Positions 1 to 8,513 of a stretch of DNA of 64,000 bases are shown here, piece by piece. Origin of the DNA: Chengkuizengella sediminis (GTDB taxonomy: Bacteria; Bacillota; Bacilli; Paenibacillales; KCTC-33759). How positions within the stretch are numbered: position 1 is the first letter of the stretch; each line of letters starts with the position of its first letter. A model generated the notes under the pieces. It was not told the origin of the DNA, ran no database searches, and saw only the letters and a program-made list of their open reading frames with translations. Location of the stretch: NCBI RefSeq assembly GCF_010078385.1, contig NZ_SIJC01000004.1, forward strand, positions 372,001 to 436,000. Direction: 5' to 3'. Position numbers and translations under genes: made by a program.

Positions 1-96
1 AGAAATAGTATATTCTATGAATTTGAAGTTTGTTTTGTATGGACGAATATTACAGGCTACAATAAAATGTGCGTGAGTTTATACCTTTTTAAAAAT

Positions 97-150
97 AAAA
101 CCGTCAGAAGAAGGTAGAGTTAATTTTGTACCTATTAGGGCGGCTTTTTA
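97..150. terminator. bidirectional hairpin terminator downstream of glsA
   Basis: The arms CCGTC (101-105) and GGCGG (139-143) can pair, with an inner AGGTA/TACCT stem. The hairpin is flanked by A-rich sequence on the left and a T-rich run (144-155) on the right, so it could end transcription from either side. It lies just past the glsA stop codon. Confidence 0.55.
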
Positions 151-194
151 TTTTAACTTGTTAAGGATGAATTATACAAAATCTTTTAGAAAAG

Positions 195-1112
195 CTAAAA
201 AATACTTAAGTTCCATTCTTGTGATAACCGAGTTAACAATCTTATCCCAGCAATACTATTCCCCTTATAATCTAACGCTGGTCCAATCACTCCAATTCCC
301 ATATTAGGAGCAACAGCCAGAATGCCTCCTGAAACACCACTTTTAGCAGGAATGCCAGCTTCTATGGCAAATTCCCCTGATGCGTTATACATTCCGCAAG
401 TAATCATAAATGTTTTAGCTATTTGAACATACCTTTTAGGAATTAGTTGCTCAGATGTTGCAGGGTCTTTCCCATTGTTGGCTAATATCATACCCATTCG
501 AGCTAAATTGGTACAACTAATTTCAATCGAACATTGCTTAAAATATACCTCTAAATGTTCTTCCACATTTCCTTCTAAGATTTGATTATCTTTTAACAAA
601 TAAGCCAATGCACGATTCCGGTGTGCGGTTTCATCCTCTGAACGGTATACTTTTTCATTATATGAGATAGAATCATCTCCACTTAGTATTTGAATAAAAG
701 ATAAAATACGTTCAAAGCGATGATTTACATTATCACCATCGATGAATGAAGTGACCGTAACCGCCCCCGCGTTAATCATTGGATTAAAGGGTTTACCAGG
801 TGTTACAATTTCTAGTTTCATTAAAGAGTTATACATATCACCTGTCGGTTCCATCCCTACCTTGTCAAAAACCTGCTTTTCTCCTCTATCCATTAATGCT
901 AGTAATAATGTAAAAACTTTCGATATACTCTGGAGTGTAAATTTAGGCATACATTCTCCTGCAGATACAGGATCTTTGCCAACTTCATGTACTGTAATGC
1001 CTAATAAGTCACCAGATACTTTTGATAATTCTGGGATGTAACTTGCCACTTTTCCTTCATTACAATGGTTTTTACTTTCTTTGATTAGTGGTTCTAAGAT
1101 CGAATAATCCAC
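195..1112 (-). CDS. glsA: glutaminase (serine-dependent beta-lactamase fold)
   Basis: Cytoplasmic glutaminase, hydrolysing L-glutamine to L-glutamate and ammonia. The 305-residue length is normal for the GlsA/YbgJ family. The catalytic Ser-x-x-Lys is seen in QSISKVFTL (Ser62, Lys65), followed by the conserved GKPFNPMINAGA block (about 105-116) and a late glycine-rich AKSGVSGGI block. The start is a GTG at 1112; the AGGGTGAT sequence just upstream is a usable ribosome binding site, and an overlapping ATG at 1117 is out of frame. It lies 14 nt behind a small gene that is probably co-transcribed. The family is clear; whether it serves glutamine catabolism or acid tolerance cannot be told from the sequence. 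Confidence 0.93.
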   Translation of the reverse strand: MDYSILEPLIKESKNHCNEGKVASYIPELSKVSGDLLGITVHEVGKDPVSAGECMPKFTLQSISKVFTLLLALMDRGEKQVFDKVGMEPTGDMYNSLMKLEIVTPGKPFNPMINAGAVTVTSFIDGDNVNHRFERILSFIQILSGDDSISYNEKVYRSEDETAHRNRALAYLLKDNQILEGNVEEHLEVYFKQCSIEISCTNLARMGMILANNGKDPATSEQLIPKRYVQIAKTFMITCGMYNASGEFAIEAGIPAKSGVSGGILAVAPNMGIGVIGPALDYKGNSIAGIRLLTRLSQEWNLSIF

Positions 1113-1126
1113 AATTCATCATCACC

Positions 1127-1357
1127 CTATTTATTTTCTTTTATACTAGACATGTATTCATTGTAAAGTTGATCATCACTTTTCACAACTTTTCTGATTT
1201 TCTTTGTTTCTTCAACGATCGGATCCAATTCTGTTTGCTTTCGAATTTCATACTTAGCGTTAATGAGATCTACAGCTGCATCCTCAACATTTTCGCTTTG
1301 ATATTTACCTTCTGTTAATACCTCAGTCACTTTTTCTTCTATCTTTTTTTTATCCAT
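1127..1357 (-). CDS. small charged hypothetical protein upstream of glsA
   Basis: A 76-residue, highly charged, Lys/Glu-rich, mostly helical soluble protein without signal peptide or membrane segment. I do not recognise a family. It is supported as a real gene by a very strong ribosome binding site (AGGGAGGAT) at proper distance from its ATG and by tight spacing to glsA 14 nt downstream, which suggests one transcript. Its role could be linked to glutaminase or be incidental. No cysteines or metal-binding motifs are visible. Confidence 0.6.
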   Translation of the reverse strand: MDKKKIEEKVTEVLTEGKYQSENVEDAAVDLINAKYEIRKQTELDPIVEETKKIRKVVKSDDQLYNEYMSSIKENK

Positions 1358-1425
1358 GTATATCCTCCCTGAATCTAATCAGCTTATCCCTTCATTTTTT
1401 CCCGAAAGAAAGTTTTTTACTCTTC

Positions 1426-1466
1426 AAAAAAAGGATGGCGTGTTCGAAACCAAGAACACTACATCC
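1426..1466 (-). terminator. Rho-independent terminator of the ECF sigma operon
   Basis: On the minus strand GGATG and GTGTTC pair with GAACAC and CATCC, followed by seven T residues (1432-1426). It sits directly behind the last gene of the sigma-factor operon and separates it from the 76-aa gene and glsA. Confidence 0.8.
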
Positions 1467-1484
1467 TCTCTATCAATTAACGAT

Positions 1485-2192
1485 TTAATTTGTAACGAGG
1501 TTCCAATTCTCATTATCACTCTCTGTAAGCATAACAAAATCAGTATATCTGTCATCCATTTCAACCTTTAACTGCTCTGGCAAAACAAGTGTCACATTCA
1601 TATATTTATAATCACTAGCTAAACCACTTTTTCTAGGTAGATTTTTCAATGTTACATACATCGTATCTCCAACTATATTTTGACTAAAATAATCCTCTAA
1701 TTTCAATTCCGAACCTTCATAAGAAGAACGAATAAATGCATTTCCAAATAAGTGAAGTTCCCTTTCCTTTGTTGAGTCAACTTGAATCGAATGATAAAAT
1801 TGATTATTTGTCTGCACGATGATTCGCTTTATTTCCTCAGGTATAGTTTGATTTACTGTTGGGAGCTCCTGATTACTTTCAACTTCATTCAAAGCGTACC
1901 GAACCTCTTCAATTAACCCTGTAGAAGTAAACATGAAAAGCAGTATACACAATACACCTATAAAACCAACAAATAATATGCTGAATATATCATATTTAAT
2001 CACTGGATTTTCCTTTTTAGAAATAAATAAATAAACTAAAATCTCTAAACCAATGAGTACAATAATAAGTGGCCACCATGTAATCAAAATATCTAAAATT
2101 TCATAACCCCATATTTGCGATAAGAATAAAACGATCCCCAATAATATTAACGAACATGCCATTGATAACGTACCTACACGCCATTGTTTCAT
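1485..2192 (-). CDS. membrane protein with LiaF/DUF5668-like N-terminal domain
   Basis: A 235-residue protein with three predicted membrane helices in the first 95 residues (about 6-28, 34-56, 70-92) and a C-terminal extracytoplasmic or soluble beta-rich domain. The WWPLIIVLIGLEIL segment resembles the transmembrane domains of LiaI/LiaF-type and DUF5668 proteins, which report on envelope stress; this similarity is by eye. It is the last gene of the ECF sigma operon (15 nt behind the multi-helix gene) and may be an output or a modulator of that sigma factor. No enzyme motif is seen. Confidence 0.6.
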   Translation of the reverse strand: MKQWRVGTLSMACSLILLGIVLFLSQIWGYEILDILITWWPLIIVLIGLEILVYLFISKKENPVIKYDIFSILFVGFIGVLCILLFMFTSTGLIEEVRYALNEVESNQELPTVNQTIPEEIKRIIVQTNNQFYHSIQVDSTKERELHLFGNAFIRSSYEGSELKLEDYFSQNIVGDTMYVTLKNLPRKSGLASDYKYMNVTLVLPEQLKVEMDDRYTDFVMLTESDNENWNLVTN

Positions 2193-2207
2193 CTTGTTTC
2201 TCCCCCC

Positions 2208-3281
2208 TTACTTCTTACTTTTACTTCCCTTTAGTAATCTGAATCCTCCAAATATAAATAGGAATGAGATTAGAGTAGTCTGAAAATATTGATCAAATGT
2301 CCATCGAATGCTATAGTCTGGAAAAAGTGAATCAACGTACACCAAAATGACTTGATCAAACAAATAATAACTTCCAAGCGCTACTAATCCAAAACCCAAC
2401 CACTTCTGATGATGTATAAACCATTCGATAATAGGAGTATCCTCTAATTTTTTATCTTCGTTATATCTAGAAACATTTTGCAACGCATCAAAGAAACTGA
2501 AAAACCAAATGAGCGGAATAATAAATAAAAACAGAGATAATCTTAAAACATCCAATATATAAAGCGAAAATAAAAATCCCGCCATCAATTGAAGTCCTCG
2601 TTTTTGAAGACCTAAATATAAATGACCTGCACCAGGGAATATGGATAATAAAGTAGCCAATACTTTGCTCTTTTTACCTACTTCCCTATGCCTTTCTAAA
2701 TCCTCAAATACCGAAGTGTCCACTAATTCTTCTCCTTTTTGTTTGCGATTAAGTAGTTGAATGCAATCAAATAAACTATATAACCAAATGATAGGTAAGG
2801 CTGCTAAAAAAACGAGAAAAGCATCATCTACTATAACACTCACAAATCCAATCATCGTAAATAGACCAAAGAATCCAACTAACAAAGTTAAACCTCTATT
2901 CGTTAATCCTAATTGGAAATGACCCAAACCAGGGATAAATGAAAGCAAAATAGTAAAAAATCTTTCATTCTGCTGGTTAGCACTCGTTTTAACATAACCA
3001 TATTCTCTATCTGTTGCTACGGTCTGTTGTTCATATTTTGGCATCGAAATTAAGGTAAAAATCATGTCCAGCATATTAATAATCCCTACTAATAAAGCAA
3101 GTAGTACGCCAAATATCATAAATTCTTCAGCTCCACTAATAAAACCTAAAACAATTCCTAGAAATAACGGACCAAAAAATCCAGCACTGTATAAAAAGGC
3201 ACGTGCCTTACGATCTAAGTAAAGATGCCCTACTCCAGGAATGAATCCGAGAAAAAAGGCTAAAGCTTTATTTTTATTCAT
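2208..3281 (-). CDS. polytopic membrane protein with three copies of a PGxGHxxL repeat
   Basis: A 357-residue membrane protein built from three related units, each beginning with a segment like FIPGVGHLYL (near residue 14), FIPGLGHFQL (near 115) and IFPGAGHLYL (near 215), each followed by a charged turn, then a pair or trio of hydrophobic helices. The motif resembles the glycine-turn helix hairpin of TM2-domain proteins. It overlaps the anti-sigma gene by 8 nt, so expression is coupled to the sigma/anti-sigma pair. No transporter or enzyme family is recognised; a role as envelope-stress output or sensor is inference from context only. Confidence 0.6.
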   Translation of the reverse strand: MNKNKALAFFLGFIPGVGHLYLDRKARAFLYSAGFFGPLFLGIVLGFISGAEEFMIFGVLLALLVGIINMLDMIFTLISMPKYEQQTVATDREYGYVKTSANQQNERFFTILLSFIPGLGHFQLGLTNRGLTLLVGFFGLFTMIGFVSVIVDDAFLVFLAALPIIWLYSLFDCIQLLNRKQKGEELVDTSVFEDLERHREVGKKSKVLATLLSIFPGAGHLYLGLQKRGLQLMAGFLFSLYILDVLRLSLFLFIIPLIWFFSFFDALQNVSRYNEDKKLEDTPIIEWFIHHQKWLGFGLVALGSYYLFDQVILVYVDSLFPDYSIRWTFDQYFQTTLISFLFIFGGFRLLKGSKSKK

Positions 3282-3717
3282 CTTTCTGACCTCCTCTTAA
3301 ATTTGTTGGTAAATCGTTTAGAAAATCTGAAATCTTATTCGTTAATTCCTCTGAAACTGGGGGTTTATCTTGTGTTTCCTGCTCAAATTGATCCTGCTGT
3401 AAAGCCACTTGCTGGAATACCCCTGATGACATGAGCACCATGGTAATGCTAGCTGCCACCACATATTGAAAGAGAGGTTTATGAATTAATTTTTGCTTTG
3501 TTTTCTTTGGTTGAATTGAATCCATCACCTGTTCTTTTAAATCATCCTCATTTTCTATCACAGGTAATGCAGAAGTGTTTTCCTCTATACACTGCGTATA
3601 GGTCGATAAACACTGTTCACAAGTATATAAATGCTCTTCATACTCCAATCGATCTGTATCAGAGACTTGATCGTTTACATAATTCAGCCATTGTTGTTTA
3701 TTAAAATGATCATTCAC
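3274..3717 (-). CDS. anti-sigma factor with zinc-finger (zf-HC2) and one membrane helix
   Basis: A 147-residue protein with the HxxxCxxC signature of ZAS-type anti-sigma factors (His29, Cys33, Cys36) at the N-terminus, one membrane helix (about 83-103) and a short outside tail. Such proteins hold their cognate ECF sigma factor at the membrane until a signal releases it. It overlaps the sigma gene by 4 nt and the next gene by 8 nt, the usual translationally coupled sigma/anti-sigma arrangement. The regulated signal cannot be read from the sequence. Confidence 0.85.
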   Translation of the reverse strand: MNDHFNKQQWLNYVNDQVSDTDRLEYEEHLYTCEQCLSTYTQCIEENTSALPVIENEDDLKEQVMDSIQPKKTKQKLIHKPLFQYVVAASITMVLMSSGVFQQVALQQDQFEQETQDKPPVSEELTNKISDFLNDLPTNLRGGQKDE

Positions 3718-4256
3718 TTAAATTCCTCCTCCTTCCAATTTTTTCGGATCCATTTTTTTGCGCGATATAACTTAGACTCTACACTTTTAATTTCAATCCC
3801 CTGTTCATTTGCAATTTCACGATATGATTTTTCTTGAATGTAATAAGCAAACACTACATTTCTATAGTTTTCAGGCATTTCATTTAGTCTTGTTTTAACT
3901 AAAAGCACCCTTTCTCTTTGAATCGATTCCATTTCAGTCACGTTTCCATGTGTTAGATGTTCAACCTTTTCTATCTCCATTAAATCTTCTTTATTTCTCT
4001 GTGTTTTACGTTTCATATCAATCGCTTTATTCACAGCAATACGGGACATCCAAGTTTTAAACCCTTGATTTTTATACTGAGGGAGAGCATGATAAATACG
4101 GATAAATACCTCTTGTGTTACATCTTCCGCATCCTTTTGGTGACGAAGAACGGAATATACGATTTGAAATATATAGGTTTGGTATTTTTCCATTAATTTT
4201 CGAAAAACTTCTTGATCGCCGGCTACCACTTGTTCAATTAAAACTTCATCTGTAAT
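3714..4256 (-). CDS. ECF-type RNA polymerase sigma factor, probable ATT start
   Basis: Group IV (ECF) sigma factor. Region 2 is seen around DAEDVTQEVFIRIY and region 4 as a helix-turn-helix around SYREIANEQGIEIKSVES. The first ATG/GTG/TTG-type start is GTG at 4229, giving 171 residues, but the frame is open further upstream and codes ITDEVLIEQVVAGDQEVF, which matches the usual first helix of ECF factors. An ATT codon at 4256 lies about 6 nt behind a strong GAGGGGGAG ribosome binding site, so I extend the gene to ATT (180 residues). It is the first gene of a four-gene operon and is probably autoregulated, though only a weak ECF-like promoter is visible. Confidence 0.85.
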   Translation of the reverse strand: MTDEVLIEQVVAGDQEVFRKLMEKYQTYIFQIVYSVLRHQKDAEDVTQEVFIRIYHALPQYKNQGFKTWMSRIAVNKAIDMKRKTQRNKEDLMEIEKVEHLTHGNVTEMESIQRERVLLVKTRLNEMPENYRNVVFAYYIQEKSYREIANEQGIEIKSVESKLYRAKKWIRKNWKEEEFK

Positions 4257-4341
4257 GTCTGCTCCCCCCTCTCTGTTGTAATAGACGTCTTAATTACAAA
4301 CATACCCTGCACTATTTTTAATTTTTTAAGTTCAAAAAAGC

Positions 4342-4373
4342 AAAAAACACCATACCATTTATTTAGTATGATG
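4342..4373 (-). terminator. terminator of the FTR1/glycosyltransferase operon
   Basis: On the minus strand CATCATAC pairs with GTATGGTG over 8 bp including one wobble, followed by TTTTTT. It lies behind the glycosyltransferase stop and ahead of the sigma-factor promoter region. Confidence 0.75.
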
Positions 4374-4462
4374 CGATACATTAAAAGAAAATATAAATTT
4401 CATGTTTAAACAATCCATTAAATTGATAACTTCACAATGTAAATTTGCATTTGATAGGTAGT

Positions 4463-5923
4463 TTATTCCCATTTATATAAAGTAATCTGATGATACACAG
4501 GGTCAAATAATGGATCTGAGTAAAATGTTTTAATGGGAGTAACATGTTTACTTAAATCTCCTACCTGCTGTTCAAACCCAAGTAATACCTGTTCGGTAAT
4601 CCATATTTGCTTATACGGCGTTCTATTGATTTCTTGTAAGAAATAATCATAAGTAAATACACGCTGATGAGCATAATCCACTTTTAAATATTGAAACACT
4701 CTAGTTTCTTCCCAAGTGTATACGATAAAATCGTCATCTTGCTGAGATAAATAATTACTGAGCTGATAAACAGCAGGTTCTTCTTTGGCATAGTTTTTGA
4801 TTATAAATGCTCCATGGATGAATTGAGATGCCATGAAAATAAAAATAAATATAAGAACCATTTTAGATTTTAGATTTTTCAGTAGGAACTGAATCATCAA
4901 TAAAACCATCGGACCCACTAAAGGAGAGATATGCCTTGGCTTGTCTAGATTTTGAGCGAATAATGCCCAAAACAAATAACTTATCAACATCACGATTAAA
5001 ATCATAGAATAGTGACTGAGTTTTTTCTGTTTGTTTTGAATGATTACAACTAAAAATACTATCAACAAAACAAACATGATTACCGATAAAATGATGGATT
5101 GACCACTAAACCCTGTCCAATACAAATTGTAAAATAATAATTGAAAAACTCGAGTGGCTAATGAATCGTTTGAAACATCATAAGTGCCACCCCAATCCGA
5201 AAAATGACCTGTTGTAAAGGATAAGGCTAATTTAATAAACCCACTTAAACTTCCCTCAGAAACAACCAGACCGAGCACCCAAATACTCTGAAAAAATACG
5301 AAAAAGCAAACCTGAAGACCAAACCATTTCATCGTGTAATCTTGCCTTTTTAATTTCATCCACCAAAACAACAAAATACCTATACCAAACACTAAATAAG
5401 ATAAACGAATCCCCATTAATATACTAAAGAGGAGCAAAGGCATTAAAGAAATCAAAAAACTTTTATTAGATAAAGAAAAATTTATACTCCATAAATACCA
5501 CCACAACACTGCAATTGCAGCTCCTTCGGACATGGGTTCTACGCTAATTAATGTGATATAACTAAATGAAAGCACAAACAGAACTGCAACAAGACTTTTT
5601 TGTCTAGTTAAAGTTCTTCTAGCTAATAAATAAATGGGGATCGCTGAAAGCAAAGTCATCAATACATTTAAAATAACTAAGGATTGAACGGGATCACTTA
5701 TCCACTGATGTACAACCGTTCCTGCAAAAATAAAATATGGATACCCTGGGAAATGGGGCTGCATCGCTAATAAGTCGAAACGGTTTAATGCTAGTGCAAA
5801 ATCAACGATATCCCATGAACGAGCAAAGGACGAGATATGCATGAATCTCCATGTGAACATTCCAATGAAGATTAAAAAAAGTAACATGCTGCTCGCCCAT
5901 TTATATTTATTTTGATCCATCAT
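4463..5923 (-). CDS. GT-C-type membrane glycosyltransferase (PMT/GT39-like)
   Basis: A 486-residue integral membrane protein with about ten hydrophobic helices and a C-terminal soluble domain. After the first helix it has an acidic loop (SWDIVDFALAL, Asp38 and Asp41), and PHFPGYPYF follows, the layout of GT-C enzymes that use polyprenyl-phosphate sugars. It starts 10 nt behind the FTR1 permease gene and has a ribosome binding site AGGAATGG, so it is part of that operon. Its likely donor would be made by the GT2 enzyme encoded in the neighbouring operon. The substrate and acceptor are unknown; the family call rests on topology and the acidic loop. Confidence 0.65.
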   Translation of the reverse strand: MMDQNKYKWASSMLLFLIFIGMFTWRFMHISSFARSWDIVDFALALNRFDLLAMQPHFPGYPYFIFAGTVVHQWISDPVQSLVILNVLMTLLSAIPIYLLARRTLTRQKSLVAVLFVLSFSYITLISVEPMSEGAAIAVLWWYLWSINFSLSNKSFLISLMPLLLFSILMGIRLSYLVFGIGILLFWWMKLKRQDYTMKWFGLQVCFFVFFQSIWVLGLVVSEGSLSGFIKLALSFTTGHFSDWGGTYDVSNDSLATRVFQLLFYNLYWTGFSGQSIILSVIMFVLLIVFLVVIIQNKQKKLSHYSMILIVMLISYLFWALFAQNLDKPRHISPLVGPMVLLMIQFLLKNLKSKMVLIFIFIFMASQFIHGAFIIKNYAKEEPAVYQLSNYLSQQDDDFIVYTWEETRVFQYLKVDYAHQRVFTYDYFLQEINRTPYKQIWITEQVLLGFEQQVGDLSKHVTPIKTFYSDPLFDPVYHQITLYKWE

Positions 5924-5933
5924 GTATCCATTC

Positions 5934-6884
5934 CTATACGTTTACAACTTTTTTGCTATGAACTACTTTTGCATCCTCAACCACTTGTGTTGTTTTCTTG
6001 TCTACTTGCTTCTTTTGTGAAGATTCACTTTTTCTAGTCCACAACAATAAAAAGATGACAGCAAAATAACCAAAATAAACTAATATTTCTTCAATAGAAG
6101 GTGTAGCTGCATATCCTAATAATGCTGTAAAGAAAATACCCACATCGCCAGAGATAAGAGGAGCTGTACCTGTATCTCTTAAATATTGAGTGTAATCTGT
6201 AGGGTGTTCAGGTAATAACCAAGTTACATCATACACTTGCGGCATTACACTCCCGATTATACCAACATCCTGCATCATTCCAACACCTTGAACTAATAAA
6301 CCTGCAGCAATCACAATAATCATTGCACCTGTAACTCTAAAGAAGGTTTTTAAAGAAATACGCATCGTGCCTTTAAAGAAGAAATAACTTACTACTGCTG
6401 CGATTACAATCCCTGCTAGTGCCCCCCAGCTTTGTAATGCCAATTGAATGTTTCCTCCTGTAATAGCTACAAAGAAAAATACGGTTTCTACACCTTCTCT
6501 TAAAATAACTAGGAATGAATGAATGACCATTCCAATAACACTTCCTGCTGTGACATAAGTTTTTAACTTTCCTTCAAGTTTCCCTTTCATATCCCGACTG
6601 TTTTTCGCCATCCAGAATACCATATGTGTTAATAACATGGACGAAATGAGCATAATTGAGATTTTAAGATAAATTTGACTAGCCATCATGGAAAAGCTTG
6701 TTAACACTACTTGAAAAACAAAGGCTACACCTAAACTAGCCACCAAGGCCAAACCTGCACCCAACCACACATACTTCGTGTATTCAGGATGGTTCATTCT
6801 TTTAAGAAAAGTAATAATGATGCCTAAGATCAATAAAGCCTCTAAAGTTTCTCGAAATGTAATCAGTAGTGCTTGCAGCTCCAT
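5934..6884 (-). CDS. FTR1-family iron permease (EfeU-like)
   Basis: Membrane permease of the oxidase-dependent iron transporter family. The two REXXE iron-relay motifs are present: RETLE at residues 11-15 and REGVE at 129-133, each in a membrane helix; seven helices are expected. The longest frame begins at a TTG (6899), but that codon lies inside the ribosome binding site; GGGAGG is 7 nt before the ATG at 6884, giving MELQALLITF and 316 residues. It follows a signal-peptide protein and precedes the GT-C gene. No EfeB peroxidase or P19 partner is encoded nearby. It is controlled through the Fur box at 7696-7714. Confidence 0.92.
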   Translation of the reverse strand: MELQALLITFRETLEALLILGIIITFLKRMNHPEYTKYVWLGAGLALVASLGVAFVFQVVLTSFSMMASQIYLKISIMLISSMLLTHMVFWMAKNSRDMKGKLEGKLKTYVTAGSVIGMVIHSFLVILREGVETVFFFVAITGGNIQLALQSWGALAGIVIAAVVSYFFFKGTMRISLKTFFRVTGAMIIVIAAGLLVQGVGMMQDVGIIGSVMPQVYDVTWLLPEHPTDYTQYLRDTGTAPLISGDVGIFFTALLGYAATPSIEEILVYFGYFAVIFLLLWTRKSESSQKKQVDKKTTQVVEDAKVVHSKKVVNV

Positions 6885-6906
6885 GATGATTCCTCCCAAT
6901 TATCTT

Positions 6907-7662
6907 TTAACTTGATGTTCCTTTTTTCCGTTTTAGCGAGTACACAATGATAACAATGATAAAGATAAGAATTAAACCAATCGGTATCCAATTTTTAATA
7001 TCATTTAAATTTACAAATTTAGGATCTTGACTCGTTTGCCCTTCTTCAGGAACAAAATGGCCAACTTCAACATTTTCAATATTAAATTGTTCAGATAATG
7101 ATCCAATAATTTTTTCTTTACTGTTTATAAATGCATCAATATCAGATTCCTTTTCACCTACTCCAAACAATCCTGGATTTCCTAAAGAATCTAATGCTAG
7201 ATTAAATTCTTCTCTTATATCCTCATCTAGTTGTTTATCTTTTTCAACGATGAGAGGTGATAAAGCATCGTATGTTGCAAGTCCTTTTGCTAACAATAAC
7301 TTTGTTGTCGTATAATCTGTAAAATCCTGTTCAATATATTCTAAACGTCTTGCAATATTTAGTACGAGTATATTCCTCATAGCAGTCATCACTGTTTCGT
7401 GATTCTCAGCCTCAAATGCATCTATCACAGCCATCGATGGTTCAATGCCCATATGTAATTCAATATCCTCTTTCACTGTTAAGTATATGGTTTCTGCTTC
7501 AACATAGTTCGGAGGATTTGCATTTAACCCGGCTTCCATTGCTTTATAAACCTCAGCTATGAGTTCTTCATTAGGATCTCCATAAGTATAAGCAAATGTA
7601 ACTTGTTGAAAAGAGCCCAAAAGCACGAAGAATGATGCAATAATCAAGATGATCTGTTTCAT
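6907..7662 (-). CDS. membrane-anchored extracytoplasmic helical protein of the FTR1 operon
   Basis: A 251-residue protein with an N-terminal signal peptide (about 1-24), a helical outside domain and a C-terminal membrane anchor (about 224-243) followed by a KRKKG stop-transfer tail. It resembles the extracytoplasmic helical domains found with FTR1 permeases. The stretch beginning AFEAENHETVMTAM matches in pattern the ALEEGN repeats of the lipoprotein encoded at 10073-11290. It is the first gene of the Fur-controlled operon and is probably the iron-capturing partner of the permease. Binding residues are not obvious, though the domain is acid-rich. Confidence 0.7.
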   Translation of the reverse strand: MKQIILIIASFFVLLGSFQQVTFAYTYGDPNEELIAEVYKAMEAGLNANPPNYVEAETIYLTVKEDIELHMGIEPSMAVIDAFEAENHETVMTAMRNILVLNIARRLEYIEQDFTDYTTTKLLLAKGLATYDALSPLIVEKDKQLDEDIREEFNLALDSLGNPGLFGVGEKESDIDAFINSKEKIIGSLSEQFNIENVEVGHFVPEEGQTSQDPKFVNLNDIKNWIPIGLILIFIIVIIVYSLKRKKGTSS

Positions 7663-7695
7663 GTATTGTCTCCCTTAATCATTTATTACACTCTA

Positions 7696-7714
7696 AATGA
7701 TAACGATTATCATT
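7696..7714. promoter_or_regulatory. Fur box in front of the FTR1 operon
   Basis: The 19-mer AATGATAACGATTATCATT is a perfect inverted repeat (8 + 3 + 8) and fits the Fur consensus GATAATGATTATCATTATC register. It lies 33 nt upstream of the ATG at 7662, as expected for a repressor site over the promoter. It also lies just beyond the end of the GT2 gene, so it divides the region into two transcription units. Confidence 0.9.
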
Positions 7715-7736
7715 GTTAATGTCAATAAAATCTTCA

Positions 7737-8513
7737 CTATAATTGTGAAGATGATTTGAATTTTGTTTCTTTACGTAAATTTTCACTATGAATTTGATTG
7801 GATTTTGTACGTACTTTGCTTACTGGACGTAACATTTCCTTAATAATAGCCATAATCACATTGGGTAGATATTCTTTAAATTTAATAAAAGATTGACCTT
7901 GTGTTCTTACTTGATAATGAATAGGGATCTCCCTCATTCGAAAACCTTTGCGAACAATATTTAACGTTAAAACTTGCGCATAATTATAATCATGAATAAT
8001 TTCAGCTTGTTCCATCACTTCTTTTGAGAATGCTCTCATTCCAGATTGCCCATCATAAATCCATCTTCTCAATAAAACAGATTGAATAAATGTGAAAACA
8101 TAATTACCCAAACGGCGGTGAAGTTTCATACCTTTCATTTTCCCTAGAAATCGTGAGCCCATTACGTAATCTGCTTTATTTTGTAAAATCGGTAAAATAA
8201 GTTCTGGTATCTGTTCTGGTGGATATTCACAGTCCGCATCAATCATGACCGCAATATCTGCACCAAGTTTATAACTCTCCGTGAGTCCTTGACGGACAGC
8301 AGCACCTAAACCTTTGTTTTCTTTGAAAGAATAAATAAAATCTGCCCCAGCTTGTTTTGATTCTTTGACAGTGTCGTCTCTAGACCCATCATTAATGACA
8401 AGCACTTGTATAAACAATTGAGAATCAACATCACGAGGGATTCTAGAAATCACTTCAGCAATTGATTTTTCTTCGTTATATGCTGGAATAAATACAACAA
8501 CATGTTTTTTCAA
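7737..8513 (-). CDS. GT2 glycosyltransferase, polyprenyl-phosphate sugar synthase type
   Basis: A 258-residue soluble glycosyltransferase of family 2 (DPM1-like). The nucleotide-binding start is PAYNEE (10-15), then NDGS (41-44) and the metal-binding DAD motif (92-94) in MIDADCEYPP. There are no clear C-terminal membrane helices, so it resembles dolichol-phosphate-mannose-synthase-like enzymes that charge a lipid carrier. It overlaps the preceding gene by 4 nt. In context it could supply the donor for the GT-C enzyme encoded at 4463-5923. The sugar cannot be predicted. Confidence 0.85.
   Translation of the reverse strand: MKKHVVVFIPAYNEEKSIAEVISRIPRDVDSQLFIQVLVINDGSRDDTVKESKQAGADFIYSFKENKGLGAAVRQGLTESYKLGADIAVMIDADCEYPPEQIPELILPILQNKADYVMGSRFLGKMKGMKLHRRLGNYVFTFIQSVLLRRWIYDGQSGMRAFSKEVMEQAEIIHDYNYAQVLTLNIVRKGFRMREIPIHYQVRTQGQSFIKFKEYLPNVIMAIIKEMLRPVSKVRTKSNQIHSENLRKETKFKSSSQL

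Noticed and set aside
742-1041. Frames opposite strongly supported genes, for example antisense of glsA
   Set aside because: They mirror conserved genes on the other strand and lack SD sequences.
4275-4330. ECF-type autoregulatory promoter (TGCAGG ... CGTC)
   Set aside because: The spacing of 18 nt and imperfect -35 make the match too weak to list as a feature.
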